NCBI GenBank assembly: GCA_038745535.1
Contig: JBCDLI010000003.1
Location: forward strand, 12,883 to 76,882
DNA from: JBCDLI01 sp038745535
GTDB taxonomy: Bacteria; Pseudomonadota; Alphaproteobacteria; Rhizobiales; Rhizobiaceae
Reading direction: 5' to 3'
Length of the DNA: 64,000 bases
The position numbers and the translations under genes are program-made. The notes beneath the pieces are model-generated. The model made no database searches. It was not told where the DNA came from and saw nothing but the letters and a program-made list of their open reading frames with translations. This document shows positions 1-7,329 of this stretch, one piece after another. The stretch's first letter is position 1. The number at the start of each line of letters is the position of its first letter.

Positions 1-130
1 CATAGGCGTTCGCTTTTACAACCGCAGACGCTTTGCCCGGTCGCGATTGACGGTTCAGATGTTTCCAGTTTTCGACAATCGCGCCGAGATCAACCGTCAG
101 GCGGCCCCCCGCGAGGTGTTCAGAGTTCAC
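1..130 (-). CDS. alr: Alanine racemase, N-terminal part only (runs off the window)
   Basis: Alanine racemase interconverts L- and D-alanine with PLP, supplying D-Ala for peptidoglycan. Only about 43 N-terminal codons are inside the window; the gene continues to the left. The reading frame contains LTVDLGAIVENW followed by AVVKANAYG, the family's N-terminal strand and the PLP-lysine motif (the Lys of VVKANAY). The start is probably the GTG at 130, because the upstream in-frame codons hit a stop and a GAGG Shine-Dalgarno-like sequence lies just ahead. Gene order dnaB then alr is the usual one in rhizobia and supports the call. The identity is clear from the motif despite truncation. Confidence 0.85.
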   Translation of the reverse strand, partial: MNSEHLAGGRLTVDLGAIVENWKHLNRQSRPGKASAVVKANAY

Positions 131-148
131 TGCGCCGCCTCACGTCGA

Positions 149-520
149 TCACATGGAATAGAAAAATTCTTCGCGTACGATTTTGCCGTTGTCGGTGGTG
201 TAGATCGCGACTTCTTTCAGTTCGAAACGCTTTCCGCTTTCGCGATCCGTCGCCTCGCCAGTAAAAATGACCGCGAATTTATTGTCACCGTGGGGGTGGG
301 GACCGTCGGCATGGTAGCTATGGGTTTCCATCGCGCTATCCCACCAATCGTGTTTTGCTTTGATGCCATCCAGTCCTTCGACCACGGCACTTCCGGTCTC
401 CGGGTTTGGGTTGGCTTCCACAGACACCGCATCCGTAGAATAAAGTGTGTCCAAAGCCTCACGCTCTGTATGCGCATCACAGTGCGCAACGAGCTTCTCG
501 CCGATTTCCTTGTTGTCCAT
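149..520 (-). CDS. SnoaL-like / NTF2-fold protein
   Basis: A 123-residue soluble protein of the SnoaL-like (nuclear transport factor 2 fold) type. It has no signal peptide. Features typical of the fold are an N-terminal helix with HCDAHTEREALDTLYS, a central aromatic and acidic region (KHDWWDSAMETHSYHA), a strand KFAVIFTGEATDRESGKR and a C-terminal strand ending REEFFYSM. Such proteins may be small enzymes (cyclase, isomerase) or mere ligand-binding folds, so substrate and reaction are unknown. The ATG at 520 follows a GGAGCGG ribosome-binding site. It sits between dnaB (81 bases upstream) and alr (18 bases downstream), probably in one transcript, although its role there is not evident. Confidence 0.7.
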   Translation of the reverse strand: MDNKEIGEKLVAHCDAHTEREALDTLYSTDAVSVEANPNPETGSAVVEGLDGIKAKHDWWDSAMETHSYHADGPHPHGDNKFAVIFTGEATDRESGKRFELKEVAIYTTDNGKIVREEFFYSM

Positions 521-600
521 GCCGCCGCTCCGGATTAGACGTTCTTGTCTTGTTCTATTGTCGCAGAACAGCCTTCTCTCGGCAAGCGCAGAAATGCAGC

Positions 601-2127
601 TTACTCAAACCGCTCAGGCAATTGGTCCATGGGCGCCAGATCGGTAAACCGCGTGAATTGCGCCTGGAACCCAAGCTGCACCGTTCCGGTTGGTCCGTGA
701 CGCTGCTTGCCGACGATCACGTCAGCAGTGCCTTCGACCTTCCGCATCTTTTCTTCCCACGCGATGTATTCTTCGGTTTTGATATCGTCGCGAACCTCTT
801 CCGCCGAACGACGCGGCTCCGCATTCTTCACGTAGTACTCCTCACGGAAGACGAACAGCACCACGTCAGCGTCCTGCTCAATCGAACCTGATTCACGTAG
901 GTCTGATAGCTGCGGACGCTTATCATCACGACTTTCAACCTGACGCGAGAGCTGAGACAGCGCAATAATTGGAACATTCAGTTCCTTCGCGAGTGCCTTC
1001 AAACCCGTGGTGATTTCTGTGATTTCCTGCACGCGGTTCTGGCTCGACTTGGCTGACGAACCCGTCATCAGCTGCACATAGTCAACGATCATAACGTCCA
1101 GCCCCCGTTGACGCTTCAGACGTCGAGCACGAGCCGCCAGCTGAGCGATCGAAATGCCGCCGGTCTGGTCGATGAAAAGCGGCATCTGCTGAACCATGTT
1201 CGAGCACTGGACCAGCTGATCAAAGTCAGCATCGGTCAACTCACCGCGACGGATCTTGGAGGAGGGAATTTCCGTTTGCTCAGAGATAATGCGGGTCGCA
1301 AGCTGCTCCGAACTCATCTCCAGCGAATAGAAGCCAACAACACCGCCGTTGACCGCTTTCACAGAGCCATCGGCTTGCTGCTCACCTTCATACGTCGCGG
1401 CGATGTTGAATGCGATATTGGTTGCCAGTGATGTTTTACCCATACCCGGGCGACCGGCGAGGATGATCAAGTCAGAGGATTGCAGGCCGCCCATTTTCTC
1501 ATCCAGCGAGGATAAGCCCGTGGCGATACCGGAAAGGTGCCCGTCACGCTGAAAAGCAGCCGTCGCCATCTCAATTGCGTTGCGCACCGCTTCATTGAAA
1601 GGCTGGAACCCACCATCATAGCGGCCAGTTTCAGCGAGTTCGAACAGTCTGCGCTCCGCGTCTTCAATTTGCTCCTGCGGCGGCATCTCCACTGGCGCAT
1701 CGTAGGCGATGTTCACCATGTCTTCGCCAATGCCGATCAGCGCGCGACGGGTGGCAAGATCATAGATTGCGCGGCCATAGTCTTCCGCATTGATGATAGT
1801 AACCGCAGAAGCGGCGAGCCGAGCCAGATACTGCGCGACTGTAATTTCACCGACTTTCTCGTCCGCCGGTAGAAACGTCTTGATGGTGACCGGGTTACAG
1901 ACCTTGGCCATGCGAATCTGTTGGCTTGCAGTCGCGTAAATCTGTCGGTGAAGCGGTTCGTAGAAGTGCTCAGGCTTGAGAAAATCAGACACGCGGTAAA
2001 ACGCATCATTGTTGACAAGAATCGCGCCTAAGAGAGCCTGCTCGGCCTCGATATTGCCGGGGGCTTCTCGAAAAAGCGGGTCCTGATCTGTCTCTGAACT
2101 TACTTCGCTAAGCTGCGCCACTGCCAT
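601..2127 (-). CDS. dnaB: Replicative DNA helicase DnaB
   Basis: Hexameric replicative helicase that unwinds DNA ahead of the fork. The N-terminal domain (about residues 25-130, starting PGNIEAEQALLGAILVNN) is the primase/loader-interacting DnaB_N domain. The C-terminal RecA-like motor contains Walker A GRPGMGKTS, Walker B DVMIVDYVQL and the downstream ALSQLSRQVESR and LRESGSIEQDADVVLF motifs. No intein is visible. The frame is open upstream to a TTG at 2184, but the ATG at 2127 (508 residues) fits the family length; neither start has a strong ribosome-binding site. The C-terminus FQAQFTRFTDLA is typical. It lies downstream of the rpsF-rpsR-DUF2232-rplI cluster, as in other Hyphomicrobiales. 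Confidence 0.97.
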   Translation of the reverse strand: MAVAQLSEVSSETDQDPLFREAPGNIEAEQALLGAILVNNDAFYRVSDFLKPEHFYEPLHRQIYATASQQIRMAKVCNPVTIKTFLPADEKVGEITVAQYLARLAASAVTIINAEDYGRAIYDLATRRALIGIGEDMVNIAYDAPVEMPPQEQIEDAERRLFELAETGRYDGGFQPFNEAVRNAIEMATAAFQRDGHLSGIATGLSSLDEKMGGLQSSDLIILAGRPGMGKTSLATNIAFNIAATYEGEQQADGSVKAVNGGVVGFYSLEMSSEQLATRIISEQTEIPSSKIRRGELTDADFDQLVQCSNMVQQMPLFIDQTGGISIAQLAARARRLKRQRGLDVMIVDYVQLMTGSSAKSSQNRVQEITEITTGLKALAKELNVPIIALSQLSRQVESRDDKRPQLSDLRESGSIEQDADVVLFVFREEYYVKNAEPRRSAEEVRDDIKTEEYIAWEEKMRKVEGTADVIVGKQRHGPTGTVQLGFQAQFTRFTDLAPMDQLPERFE

Positions 2128-2239
2128 GTCTCGACCCCGTCTTTCCTTGTTTTGGGATAACGCGATTCGCTCGATTTTCGACAACGGAGATCAAATTTCA
2201 CCGTTGATCACAGGCACATCGAATCTGTGAAATTAACAA

Positions 2240-2268
2240 TGGTATCAGTTGACAGTTTTTTCAGTCAA
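2240..2268 (-). promoter_or_regulatory. Candidate sigma-70-type promoter for dnaB
   Basis: On the minus strand, TTGACT (2268-2263) is separated by 17 bases from ATACCA (2245-2240), about 110 bases upstream of the preferred dnaB start. The -35 is good and the -10 only partial. The interval between dnaB and rplI is the place where a dnaB promoter would be expected. The assignment rests on sequence resemblance alone. Confidence 0.35.
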
Positions 2269-2400
2269 AACACGGAATGGAGCAGCTCCTGATAAAGCTG
2301 TCGCATGTGCGCTTCTGACGTCATCTGTTGCGATACCGCTGCGTGATTTTTCACACTGCAGCTGATCAAAAGCCCAAGATCGGGATGAAAGGTGACGAAA

Positions 2401-2496
2401 ATGTCTGAACTTGCATTCCCAATTCTCAACGCGGTCATCTTGACCGGATTTGTCGGTTATCTCTTTGCCGACGCATATTTCAACGCTTCTCGTTAA
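2401..2496 (+). CDS. Tiny single-span membrane peptide (31 aa), unknown
   Basis: A short ORF of 31 codons in the gap between dnaB and rplI, on the opposite strand to both. The start ATG is preceded by AAAGGTGA at good spacing. The peptide begins MSELAFPILNAVILTGFVGY and continues LFADAYFNASR, so residues about 4-23 form a plausible single transmembrane helix with a short polar C-terminus. I do not recognise a family. The good ribosome-binding site, the hydrophobic composition and an inverted repeat just after the stop (2502-2527) argue for a real small gene. It is too short for standard gene finders. Chance occurrence remains possible. Confidence 0.5.
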   Translation: MSELAFPILNAVILTGFVGYLFADAYFNASR

Positions 2497-2501
2497 GCGT
2501 A

Positions 2502-2527
2502 TTGGGCGGACCGTGTGGCCCGCCCAA
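2502..2527. terminator. Hairpin between the 31-aa ORF and rplI (possible shared terminator)
   Basis: TTGGGCGG at 2502-2509 pairs perfectly with CCGCCCAA at 2520-2527 around a 10-base loop. It lies just after the stop of the small plus-strand ORF and just after the stop of rplI on the minus strand, where a bidirectional terminator would be expected. There is no clear T-run on either side, so intrinsic termination is uncertain. Confidence 0.4.
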
Positions 2528-2535
2528 ATGGGTTG

Positions 2536-3144
2536 CTAGTCTTCGTCTGAAGCTTCGCTCTCTTCACTGGCTTCTGCTTCTGTAGGTTCTAATAGATCCT
2601 CATCCACGTCTGCGAGCGACTCAAAGCGGTCTTCGTCCTCACCGTAGATTGCTTCGGCAGTCGTGAGGTCTTCGCCCGCGGCCTGACGCTCAGCTTCGTC
2701 GGCCGTACGCGCAACGTTAAGCGTGATTTTGGTCTCCACTTCAGGGTGCAAAATAACGTCGACGTCATGCAGCCCGATCGTCTTGATTGGGTTTTTTAGG
2801 TCCACTTGATTACGCGAGACTGTGAAGTTGTTTTCTGCGAGCAGATCGGAGATATCACGGGTCGATACCGAGCCGTAGAGCTGACCTGTTTCACCGGCTG
2901 AGCGGACTGCAACGAATGTCTTTCCATCGAGACCTTCTGCGATTTGTGCAGCAGCGTCCTTGCGCTCATTATTACGCTCTTCAATTGTCGCGCGTTCGGC
3001 CTCAAATTTTGCCCGATTTGCTGCGTTCGCGCGCAATGCTTTGCCCTGCGGGAGAAGGAAGTTTCGGGCAAAGCCCGGCTTCACGGTGACTTCGTCGCCG
3101 ATGGTGCCAAGTTTTGCAATGCGTTCCAATAATATGACTTGCAT
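2536..3144 (-). CDS. rplI: 50S ribosomal protein L9
   Basis: Large-subunit protein that binds 23S rRNA near the L1 stalk base. The N-terminal rRNA-binding domain is diagnostic: [21 protein letters not shown], then [19 protein letters not shown] long connecting helix follows (about residues 45-75) and then the C-terminal domain. At 202 residues it is longer than the roughly 150-residue enteric form. The extra part is a very acidic tail ([19 protein letters not shown]), typical of alphaproteobacterial L9. It is the last gene of the rpsF-rpsR-DUF2232-rplI cluster, 30 bases after the membrane protein gene. Confidence 0.97.
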   Translation of the reverse strand: MQVILLERIAKLGTIGDEVTVKPGFARNFLLPQGKALRANAANRAKFEAERATIEERNNERKDAAAQIAEGLDGKTFVAVRSAGETGQLYGSVSTRDISDLLAENNFTVSRNQVDLKNPIKTIGLHDVDVILHPEVETKITLNVARTADEAERQAAGEDLTTAEAIYGEDEDRFESLADVDEDLLEPTEAEASEESEASDED

Positions 3145-3174
3145 GTCTGCTCCTGTTGTCTGGATTTTTGGAAT

Positions 3175-4146
3175 TTAAGTGATGGGCGGTGGAGTGCCTG
3201 AACCACCGGAAGGCGAAACAGGCATGTTATTGGCTGGATTGAAAAGACCGACGCCGGTAAAGAAGAGCGCGGGAAAAAGGAAAATGACCGTCGATCCATA
3301 AGCGATAATCATTGCCAGCGGTCTCCATGGCTGACCGACGGTTCGATGATGGAACACCGCGTAGCCGGAAAGGGTGAAACCGGCCAGGAGCGCTCCGATC
3401 AAGCACGATGCGGCCAGTGCGATGTTTCCGCCGACAAACGTTAACAGCACCGCGCCTGCGAGCGCGAAGAGTGCGTTGCGTGGCATACGCATCGCCAGCG
3501 GCCAAAGGTCTTGCGGTCGCGCCAGACGGCCTGACTGTTTGGAGAGCCAAATTGCTATGTATAGGTTCATGACCAGCAAAAAGAGCCAAAACGCTGGCTG
3601 TAGGAGTGGCACGGCGACTAAAATGTTCTGAACAAAGGCCTCACGCGCGTCCGGAGAAAAGCCGAACTCTGCGTTCTGCTCTTGCAAACGCTCAACCATT
3701 TGATCAGCGATGAGTACCGCGAAATCGCGGCCATACCCGGCAATTAAGCCGGCCGCTATAAAAGCCACAGCGGTCATCACAGCCAGCCGAAAAATGATCT
3801 GTGAAAGCGGGAACCAAGCAACCTTGTCGTTCGGACCGCCCATTTCTGATGCTGGGCGTGCCAGTGTCAGCCAAAGAGCCGCCATTGCCGACGGCAGGGA
3901 AGTTGTCAGAAGCACAAATCCAGCGGTTTCGGGGTTTGCGATAATCGCTACACCAACCGATGAAATGAGAAGGCCAACCACGCCTGCCGACGCGCCCCAG
4001 CCAAGACCAGCGACCATGATCGGCAACGGCGAGAACACGAAAAGGAGAAGTGCGAGGCTCGACCCGGTCGCCACACCAAGGCACAAAACAATTGTCGCAA
4101 TCCCTGAGACCGCGCCGACCAGCATTGTTTGTGCGTCGAAATCCAT
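3175..4146 (-). CDS. DUF2232 family integral membrane protein
   Basis: A 323-residue protein dominated by hydrophobic segments, about eight predicted membrane spans, for example residues 8-40, 45-75 and 120-145, and several between 175 and 310. The C-terminus is a short polar tail rich in Pro, Gly and Ser. Its size, topology and location between rpsR and rplI match the DUF2232 family, which sits in this ribosomal cluster in Hyphomicrobiales. No enzymatic motif is visible and the function of the family is not known to me. It begins 113 bases after rpsR. The membership call is from topology and synteny, not from a profile search. Confidence 0.75.
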   Translation of the reverse strand: MDFDAQTMLVGAVSGIATIVLCLGVATGSSLALLLFVFSPLPIMVAGLGWGASAGVVGLLISSVGVAIIANPETAGFVLLTTSLPSAMAALWLTLARPASEMGGPNDKVAWFPLSQIIFRLAVMTAVAFIAAGLIAGYGRDFAVLIADQMVERLQEQNAEFGFSPDAREAFVQNILVAVPLLQPAFWLFLLVMNLYIAIWLSKQSGRLARPQDLWPLAMRMPRNALFALAGAVLLTFVGGNIALAASCLIGALLAGFTLSGYAVFHHRTVGQPWRPLAMIIAYGSTVIFLFPALFFTGVGLFNPANNMPVSPSGGSGTPPPIT

Positions 4147-4259
4147 TTGTCGCTGTCCTGCGTTTCGGCAGTTAGGGCTTTGCCCAACTCGGTTGTGTGT
4201 TTCCGGGTCCGCCCCGGCGTACTCCGGCGCGCGGACCGCGCCGGATTGTCGTCAAAAGG

Positions 4260-4511
4260 TTAGTTCACAGAATAGGGCAGCAGGCCAAGAAAGCGTGCCC
4301 GCTTAATCGCTTTTGCCAGTTCACGCTGCTTCTTCATCGATACAGCTGAAATCCGCGACGGGACGATCTTGCCGCGCTCAGAAACGTAGCGCTGCAAGAG
4401 CTTTACGTCTTTGTAGTCAATCTTTGGCGCGTTATCGCCAGAAAACGGGCATGTCTTGCGGCGACGATTAAACGGGCGCCGTGTTGGGATCTGATTAATA
4501 TCTACCATCAT
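4260..4511 (-). CDS. rpsR: 30S ribosomal protein S18
   Basis: Small-subunit protein that pairs with S6 on the 16S rRNA platform. The 83-residue sequence contains the S18 signature [19 protein letters not shown], followed by [15 protein letters not shown] and the basic stretch [20 protein letters not shown]. The N-terminal Arg-rich patch ([11 protein letters not shown]) is typical. Length is normal. The gene starts 19 bases after rpsF, in the standard order. Confidence 0.97.
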   Translation of the reverse strand: MMVDINQIPTRRPFNRRRKTCPFSGDNAPKIDYKDVKLLQRYVSERGKIVPSRISAVSMKKQRELAKAIKRARFLGLLPYSVN

Positions 4512-4530
4512 TTATCTCCTTTGGCGCTGA

Positions 4531-4881
4531 TCAATCGCGACGGCGACGGTCGTCGCGCTCTGCACGTCGTAGCATTGCCGATGGGCCGTCTTCATGCTCG
4601 TCGACAGAAATTGTCATGTAACGAAGGACATCCTCGTGGATGCGCTGCTGGCGCTCAAGTTCGTGGATCGCTGGGCCACCAGCTTCCACGTTCATCAGAA
4701 CAAAATGCGCTTTGCGGTTCTTTTTGATGCGGTACTGAAGTGACTTCACGCCCCAGTTTTCCACCTTGCCGACGGAACCGCCGTTTTCTTCAATCACGCC
4801 TTTGAAAGCTTCCGCCAATTCATCAACGCCTTGGCTGGACAAATCCTGTCGCGCCAAGAAAATATGCTCGTAGAGTGCCAT
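4531..4881 (-). CDS. rpsF: 30S ribosomal protein S6
   Basis: Small-subunit protein that binds S18 on the platform. The sequence [15 protein letters not shown], then [20 protein letters not shown] and [12 protein letters not shown], is characteristic. An in-frame GTG lies two codons upstream at 4887, but the ATG at 4881 is preferred because AAAGG then sits at normal distance. That gives 116 residues, a normal length with a basic C-terminal tail (ERDDRRRRD). It is the first gene of its cluster and is divergent from fabD across a 293-base gap. Confidence 0.96.
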   Translation of the reverse strand: MALYEHIFLARQDLSSQGVDELAEAFKGVIEENGGSVGKVENWGVKSLQYRIKKNRKAHFVLMNVEAGGPAIHELERQQRIHEDVLRYMTISVDEHEDGPSAMLRRAERDDRRRRD

Positions 4882-5174
4882 AAACACGCCTTTCTTGTTT
4901 CAATCTGCCGGGCAACGCGAAGCTTCCGCACCCTGAACATCTATTGATGAAAGGCGCTTCAAACTCATGGTTCGGAACGGACACACGGGTGGTGCAGCAA
5001 ACTTGCCACTGCATAAGCACTTCGGCTCCACCGTTCAGCACCCAGCTAACCAGCAATCGTCGTCCTATCCATTTCTTCCGCCAAAGCAAGCATTATCGAA
5101 CCGTCGCAGACCTTCGTGGCCATTGACTCTGGAAGTCTCGGCGATATCCAACGCGAAAACGCGTGGATTTAGTG
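4882..5174. promoter_or_regulatory. Divergent promoter region rpsF / fabD
   Basis: This 293-base spacer must carry promoters for both divergent operons. For fabD, TTGACT at 5123-5128 is followed after 16 bases by TATCCA at 5145-5150, leaving a leader of under 20 bases to the ATG at 5175. For rpsF I find no convincing minus-strand pair; TTGAAG (4962-4957) has only a weak partner. No S6/S18-binding autoregulatory structure could be demonstrated by eye. Confidence 0.4.
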
Positions 5175-6125
5175 ATGACGACGGCATTCGTATTCCCCGG
5201 TCAGGGGTCTCAATCGGTGGGCATGGGCAAGGATCTCGCCGACACTTTTGCAGAAGCGGCCGCAGTTTTTGCAGAAGTCGATGATGCGCTCGGCGAAAAG
5301 CTTTCCGACACGATTTGGAATGGCCCGGATGAAGCACTGACATTGACCGCGAATGCGCAGCCCGCACTGATGGCGGTTTCCATCGCGGTTGTACGCGTGT
5401 TGGAAGCGAAGGGTTATGATCTCGCCGCAAACGGCAAATACGCTGCAGGACATTCACTTGGTGAATATTCAGCCTATGCGGCCTGCGGCACGTTTAGCAT
5501 CTCCGACACCGCGAAACTTTTAAGAACGCGCGGTAACGCGATGCAGGCCGCAGTACCATCGGGCGAAGGGGCAATGGCTGCGATCATCGGGCTTGATGCA
5601 CACACCGTAACAGACGTCTGCGAGCGGATCGCTGCTGAAACATCAAGCTGCTGCCAAATCGCAAATGACAATGGTGGCGGACAGTTGGTAATTTCGGGAT
5701 CAAAAGCTGCCGTTGAAAAAGCAGCTGCCGAACTGAAAGAAGCCGGGGCAAAACGCGCGCTGCTTCTTCCGGTGTCTGCGCCTTTTCACTCGGCACTGAT
5801 GGAACCAGCTGCGAGCGTAATGGAAAAAGCGTTGAGCGAGGTGGCGACGACTTCGCCATCGCTGCCAATCATCGCAAATGTCCGTGTGGCGGCGGTTTCA
5901 GAGCCAACCGAAATCGTCTCCTGTCTAGTCGAACAGGTTACTGGGCAGGTGCGTTGGCGCGAAACCGTCGAGTGGTTTGCGGCAAACGGAGTAACCCAAT
6001 TGGTCGAGATTGGCTCTGGAAAAGTACTATCGGGCCTCGCAAAACGGATTGATCGCAGTATTAACGCGGTTGCGTTGTCGTCGCCGAGCGATATAGACGC
6101 GTTTCTCGCTGCACAAGCTACCTAA
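5175..6125 (+). CDS. fabD: Malonyl-CoA:ACP transacylase
   Basis: Transfers malonyl from CoA to acyl carrier protein, feeding type II fatty-acid synthesis in the cytoplasm. The N-terminus TTAFVFPGQGSQSVGMGKDL is the family signature and GHSLGEYSA (about residues 92-100) holds the nucleophilic Ser. The catalytic His lies in VSAPFHSALM (about residue 200). The frame is open from a GTG at 5163, but the ATG at 5175 gives the canonical N-terminus (316 residues). It heads the cluster fabD-fabG-acpP-fabF, with fabG 23 bases downstream. Confidence 0.96.
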   Translation: MTTAFVFPGQGSQSVGMGKDLADTFAEAAAVFAEVDDALGEKLSDTIWNGPDEALTLTANAQPALMAVSIAVVRVLEAKGYDLAANGKYAAGHSLGEYSAYAACGTFSISDTAKLLRTRGNAMQAAVPSGEGAMAAIIGLDAHTVTDVCERIAAETSSCCQIANDNGGGQLVISGSKAAVEKAAAELKEAGAKRALLLPVSAPFHSALMEPAASVMEKALSEVATTSPSLPIIANVRVAAVSEPTEIVSCLVEQVTGQVRWRETVEWFAANGVTQLVEIGSGKVLSGLAKRIDRSINAVALSSPSDIDAFLAAQAT

Positions 6126-6148
6126 ATTTCAACGATACTGGAAAAGCG

Positions 6149-6886
6149 ATGTTCGAACTCACAGGTCGAAAAGCACTTGTCACGGGCGCTTCTGGTGGCA
6201 TCGGTGAAGCGATTGCGAAGTCACTACACGGCGCGGGAGCGGTTGTTGCGCTTCATGGTACCCGGCAAGAAAAGCTTGATGCGTTAGCAGCAGAACTTGG
6301 CGATCGTGTCCACGTATTTCCAGCGAACCTGTCAGATCGCGATGCGGTCAAATCTCTGGGCTCTTCGGTTGAAGAGAAACTTGAGGGCGTCGATATTCTC
6401 GTCAACAATGCAGGCATCACCCGCGACGGACTTCTGGTACGCATGAGCGATGACGATTGGGATGCCGTCATTGAGGTCAATTTGACGGCAACCTTCCGCC
6501 TGACCCGCGAACTTGCTCACCCGATGATGCGTCGGCGGAGTGGTCGGATCATAAATATCTCGTCGGTTGTTGGTGCTACGGGCAATCCCGGCCAGGCCAA
6601 TTATTGCGCGTCCAAAGCCGGCATGGTTGGGTTTTCCAAGGCACTGGCGCAGGAAATTGCTCCTCGAAACGTGACCGTGAACTGCATCGCCCCGGGCTTT
6701 ATAGAAAGTGCGATGACTGACAAATTGAACGAGAAGCAAAAAGAGGCGATCTTGTCTTCCATTCCGCTGCGCCGCATCGGATCTACAGATGAAGTGTCAG
6801 CAGCAGTAAACTTTCTTGCCTCTGATGCCGCCTCTTACATTACGGGCCAAACGATCCACGTGAACGGCGGAATGGCGATGTTCTAA
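6149..6886 (+). CDS. fabG: 3-oxoacyl-ACP reductase
   Basis: NADPH-dependent reduction of 3-oxoacyl-ACP, the first reductive step of chain elongation. A classical short-chain dehydrogenase of 245 residues: the Rossmann glycine motif is TGASGGIGEAI near the N-terminus, the structural motif is NNAGITRDG (about residues 87-95), and the catalytic Ser and YCASK (about residues 137-155) are in place. The C-terminus ITGQTIHVNGGMAMF is the FabG type. Location between fabD and acpP separates it from the many other SDRs. Confidence 0.96.
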   Translation: MFELTGRKALVTGASGGIGEAIAKSLHGAGAVVALHGTRQEKLDALAAELGDRVHVFPANLSDRDAVKSLGSSVEEKLEGVDILVNNAGITRDGLLVRMSDDDWDAVIEVNLTATFRLTRELAHPMMRRRSGRIINISSVVGATGNPGQANYCASKAGMVGFSKALAQEIAPRNVTVNCIAPGFIESAMTDKLNEKQKEAILSSIPLRRIGSTDEVSAAVNFLASDAASYITGQTIHVNGGMAMF

Positions 6887-6921
6887 AGTTCTGTAGGCGT
6901 GTGCAAACAATTAAACTACAG

Positions 6922-6960
6922 CGTTATCCATCTTGATTACCTAGTCGTTGGCGGATAACG
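6922..6960. promoter_or_regulatory. acpP upstream region with spaced inverted repeat
   Basis: In the 111-base gap between fabG and acpP, CGTTATCC (6922-6929) is repeated inverted as GGATAACG (6953-6960). Between and overlapping them a promoter-like pair can be drawn: TTGATT (6933-6938), 16 bases, ATAACG (6955-6960). acpP usually needs much higher expression than fabG, so an internal promoter is plausible. The repeat could be an operator or coincidence. Confidence 0.35.
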
Positions 6961-6997
6961 ACACCAAAAACCCAATTCGGACAACGAGGGAAAAACC

Positions 6998-7234
6998 ATG
7001 AGCGATGTCGCAGAGCGCGTGAAGAAGATTGTCGTCGAGAACCTGACCGTCGACGCAGAAAAAGTGAATGAAAGCGCGAGCTTCATGGATGATCTGGGCG
7101 CAGATAGCCTGGACATCGTTGAAATGATTATGGCGTTTGAAGAAGAGTTTGGCGTTGAAATTCCAGACGACGCCGCTGAAAGCGTCTTGACTGTCGGTGA
7201 CGCAATCAAGTTCATCGAGAAAGCCAAGGCTTGA
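6998..7234 (+). CDS. acpP: Acyl carrier protein
   Basis: Small acidic carrier that holds growing acyl chains on a 4'-phosphopantetheine arm. The 78-residue sequence has the attachment motif [12 protein letters not shown] with the modified Ser at about position 37. The flanking helices are typical ([15 protein letters not shown] and [13 protein letters not shown]). A strong GAGGG ribosome-binding site precedes the ATG and a Rho-independent terminator follows, consistent with high, separately controlled expression. Confidence 0.98.
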   Translation: MSDVAERVKKIVVENLTVDAEKVNESASFMDDLGADSLDIVEMIMAFEEEFGVEIPDDAAESVLTVGDAIKFIEKAKA

Positions 7235-7243
7235 ACCAATTTT

Positions 7244-7275
7244 CGGCGTGGTCCAAGCGGACTCACGCCGTTTTT
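7244..7275 (+). terminator. Rho-independent terminator after acpP
   Basis: CGGCGTGGTCC (7244-7254) pairs with GGAC-T-CACGCCG (7259-7270) with one bulged T, around the loop AAGC, and is followed at once by TTTTTG. It begins 9 bases after the acpP stop. It would end most acpP transcripts and make fabF expression depend on read-through or its own promoter. Confidence 0.85.
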
Positions 7276-7329
7276 GTATCCGGCGTTGACCGTGTAGTCG
7301 GGACCCGTGATCCGAATGTGAGGTGAAAA

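Noticed and set aside
47..538. 163-codon plus-strand ORF at the left end
   Set aside because: It is antisense to alr and the SnoaL-like gene, both of which have family motifs and ribosome-binding sites.
3710..4306. 198-codon plus-strand ORF
   Set aside because: Lies opposite the DUF2232 gene; low-complexity basic/threonine composition and no ribosome-binding site.
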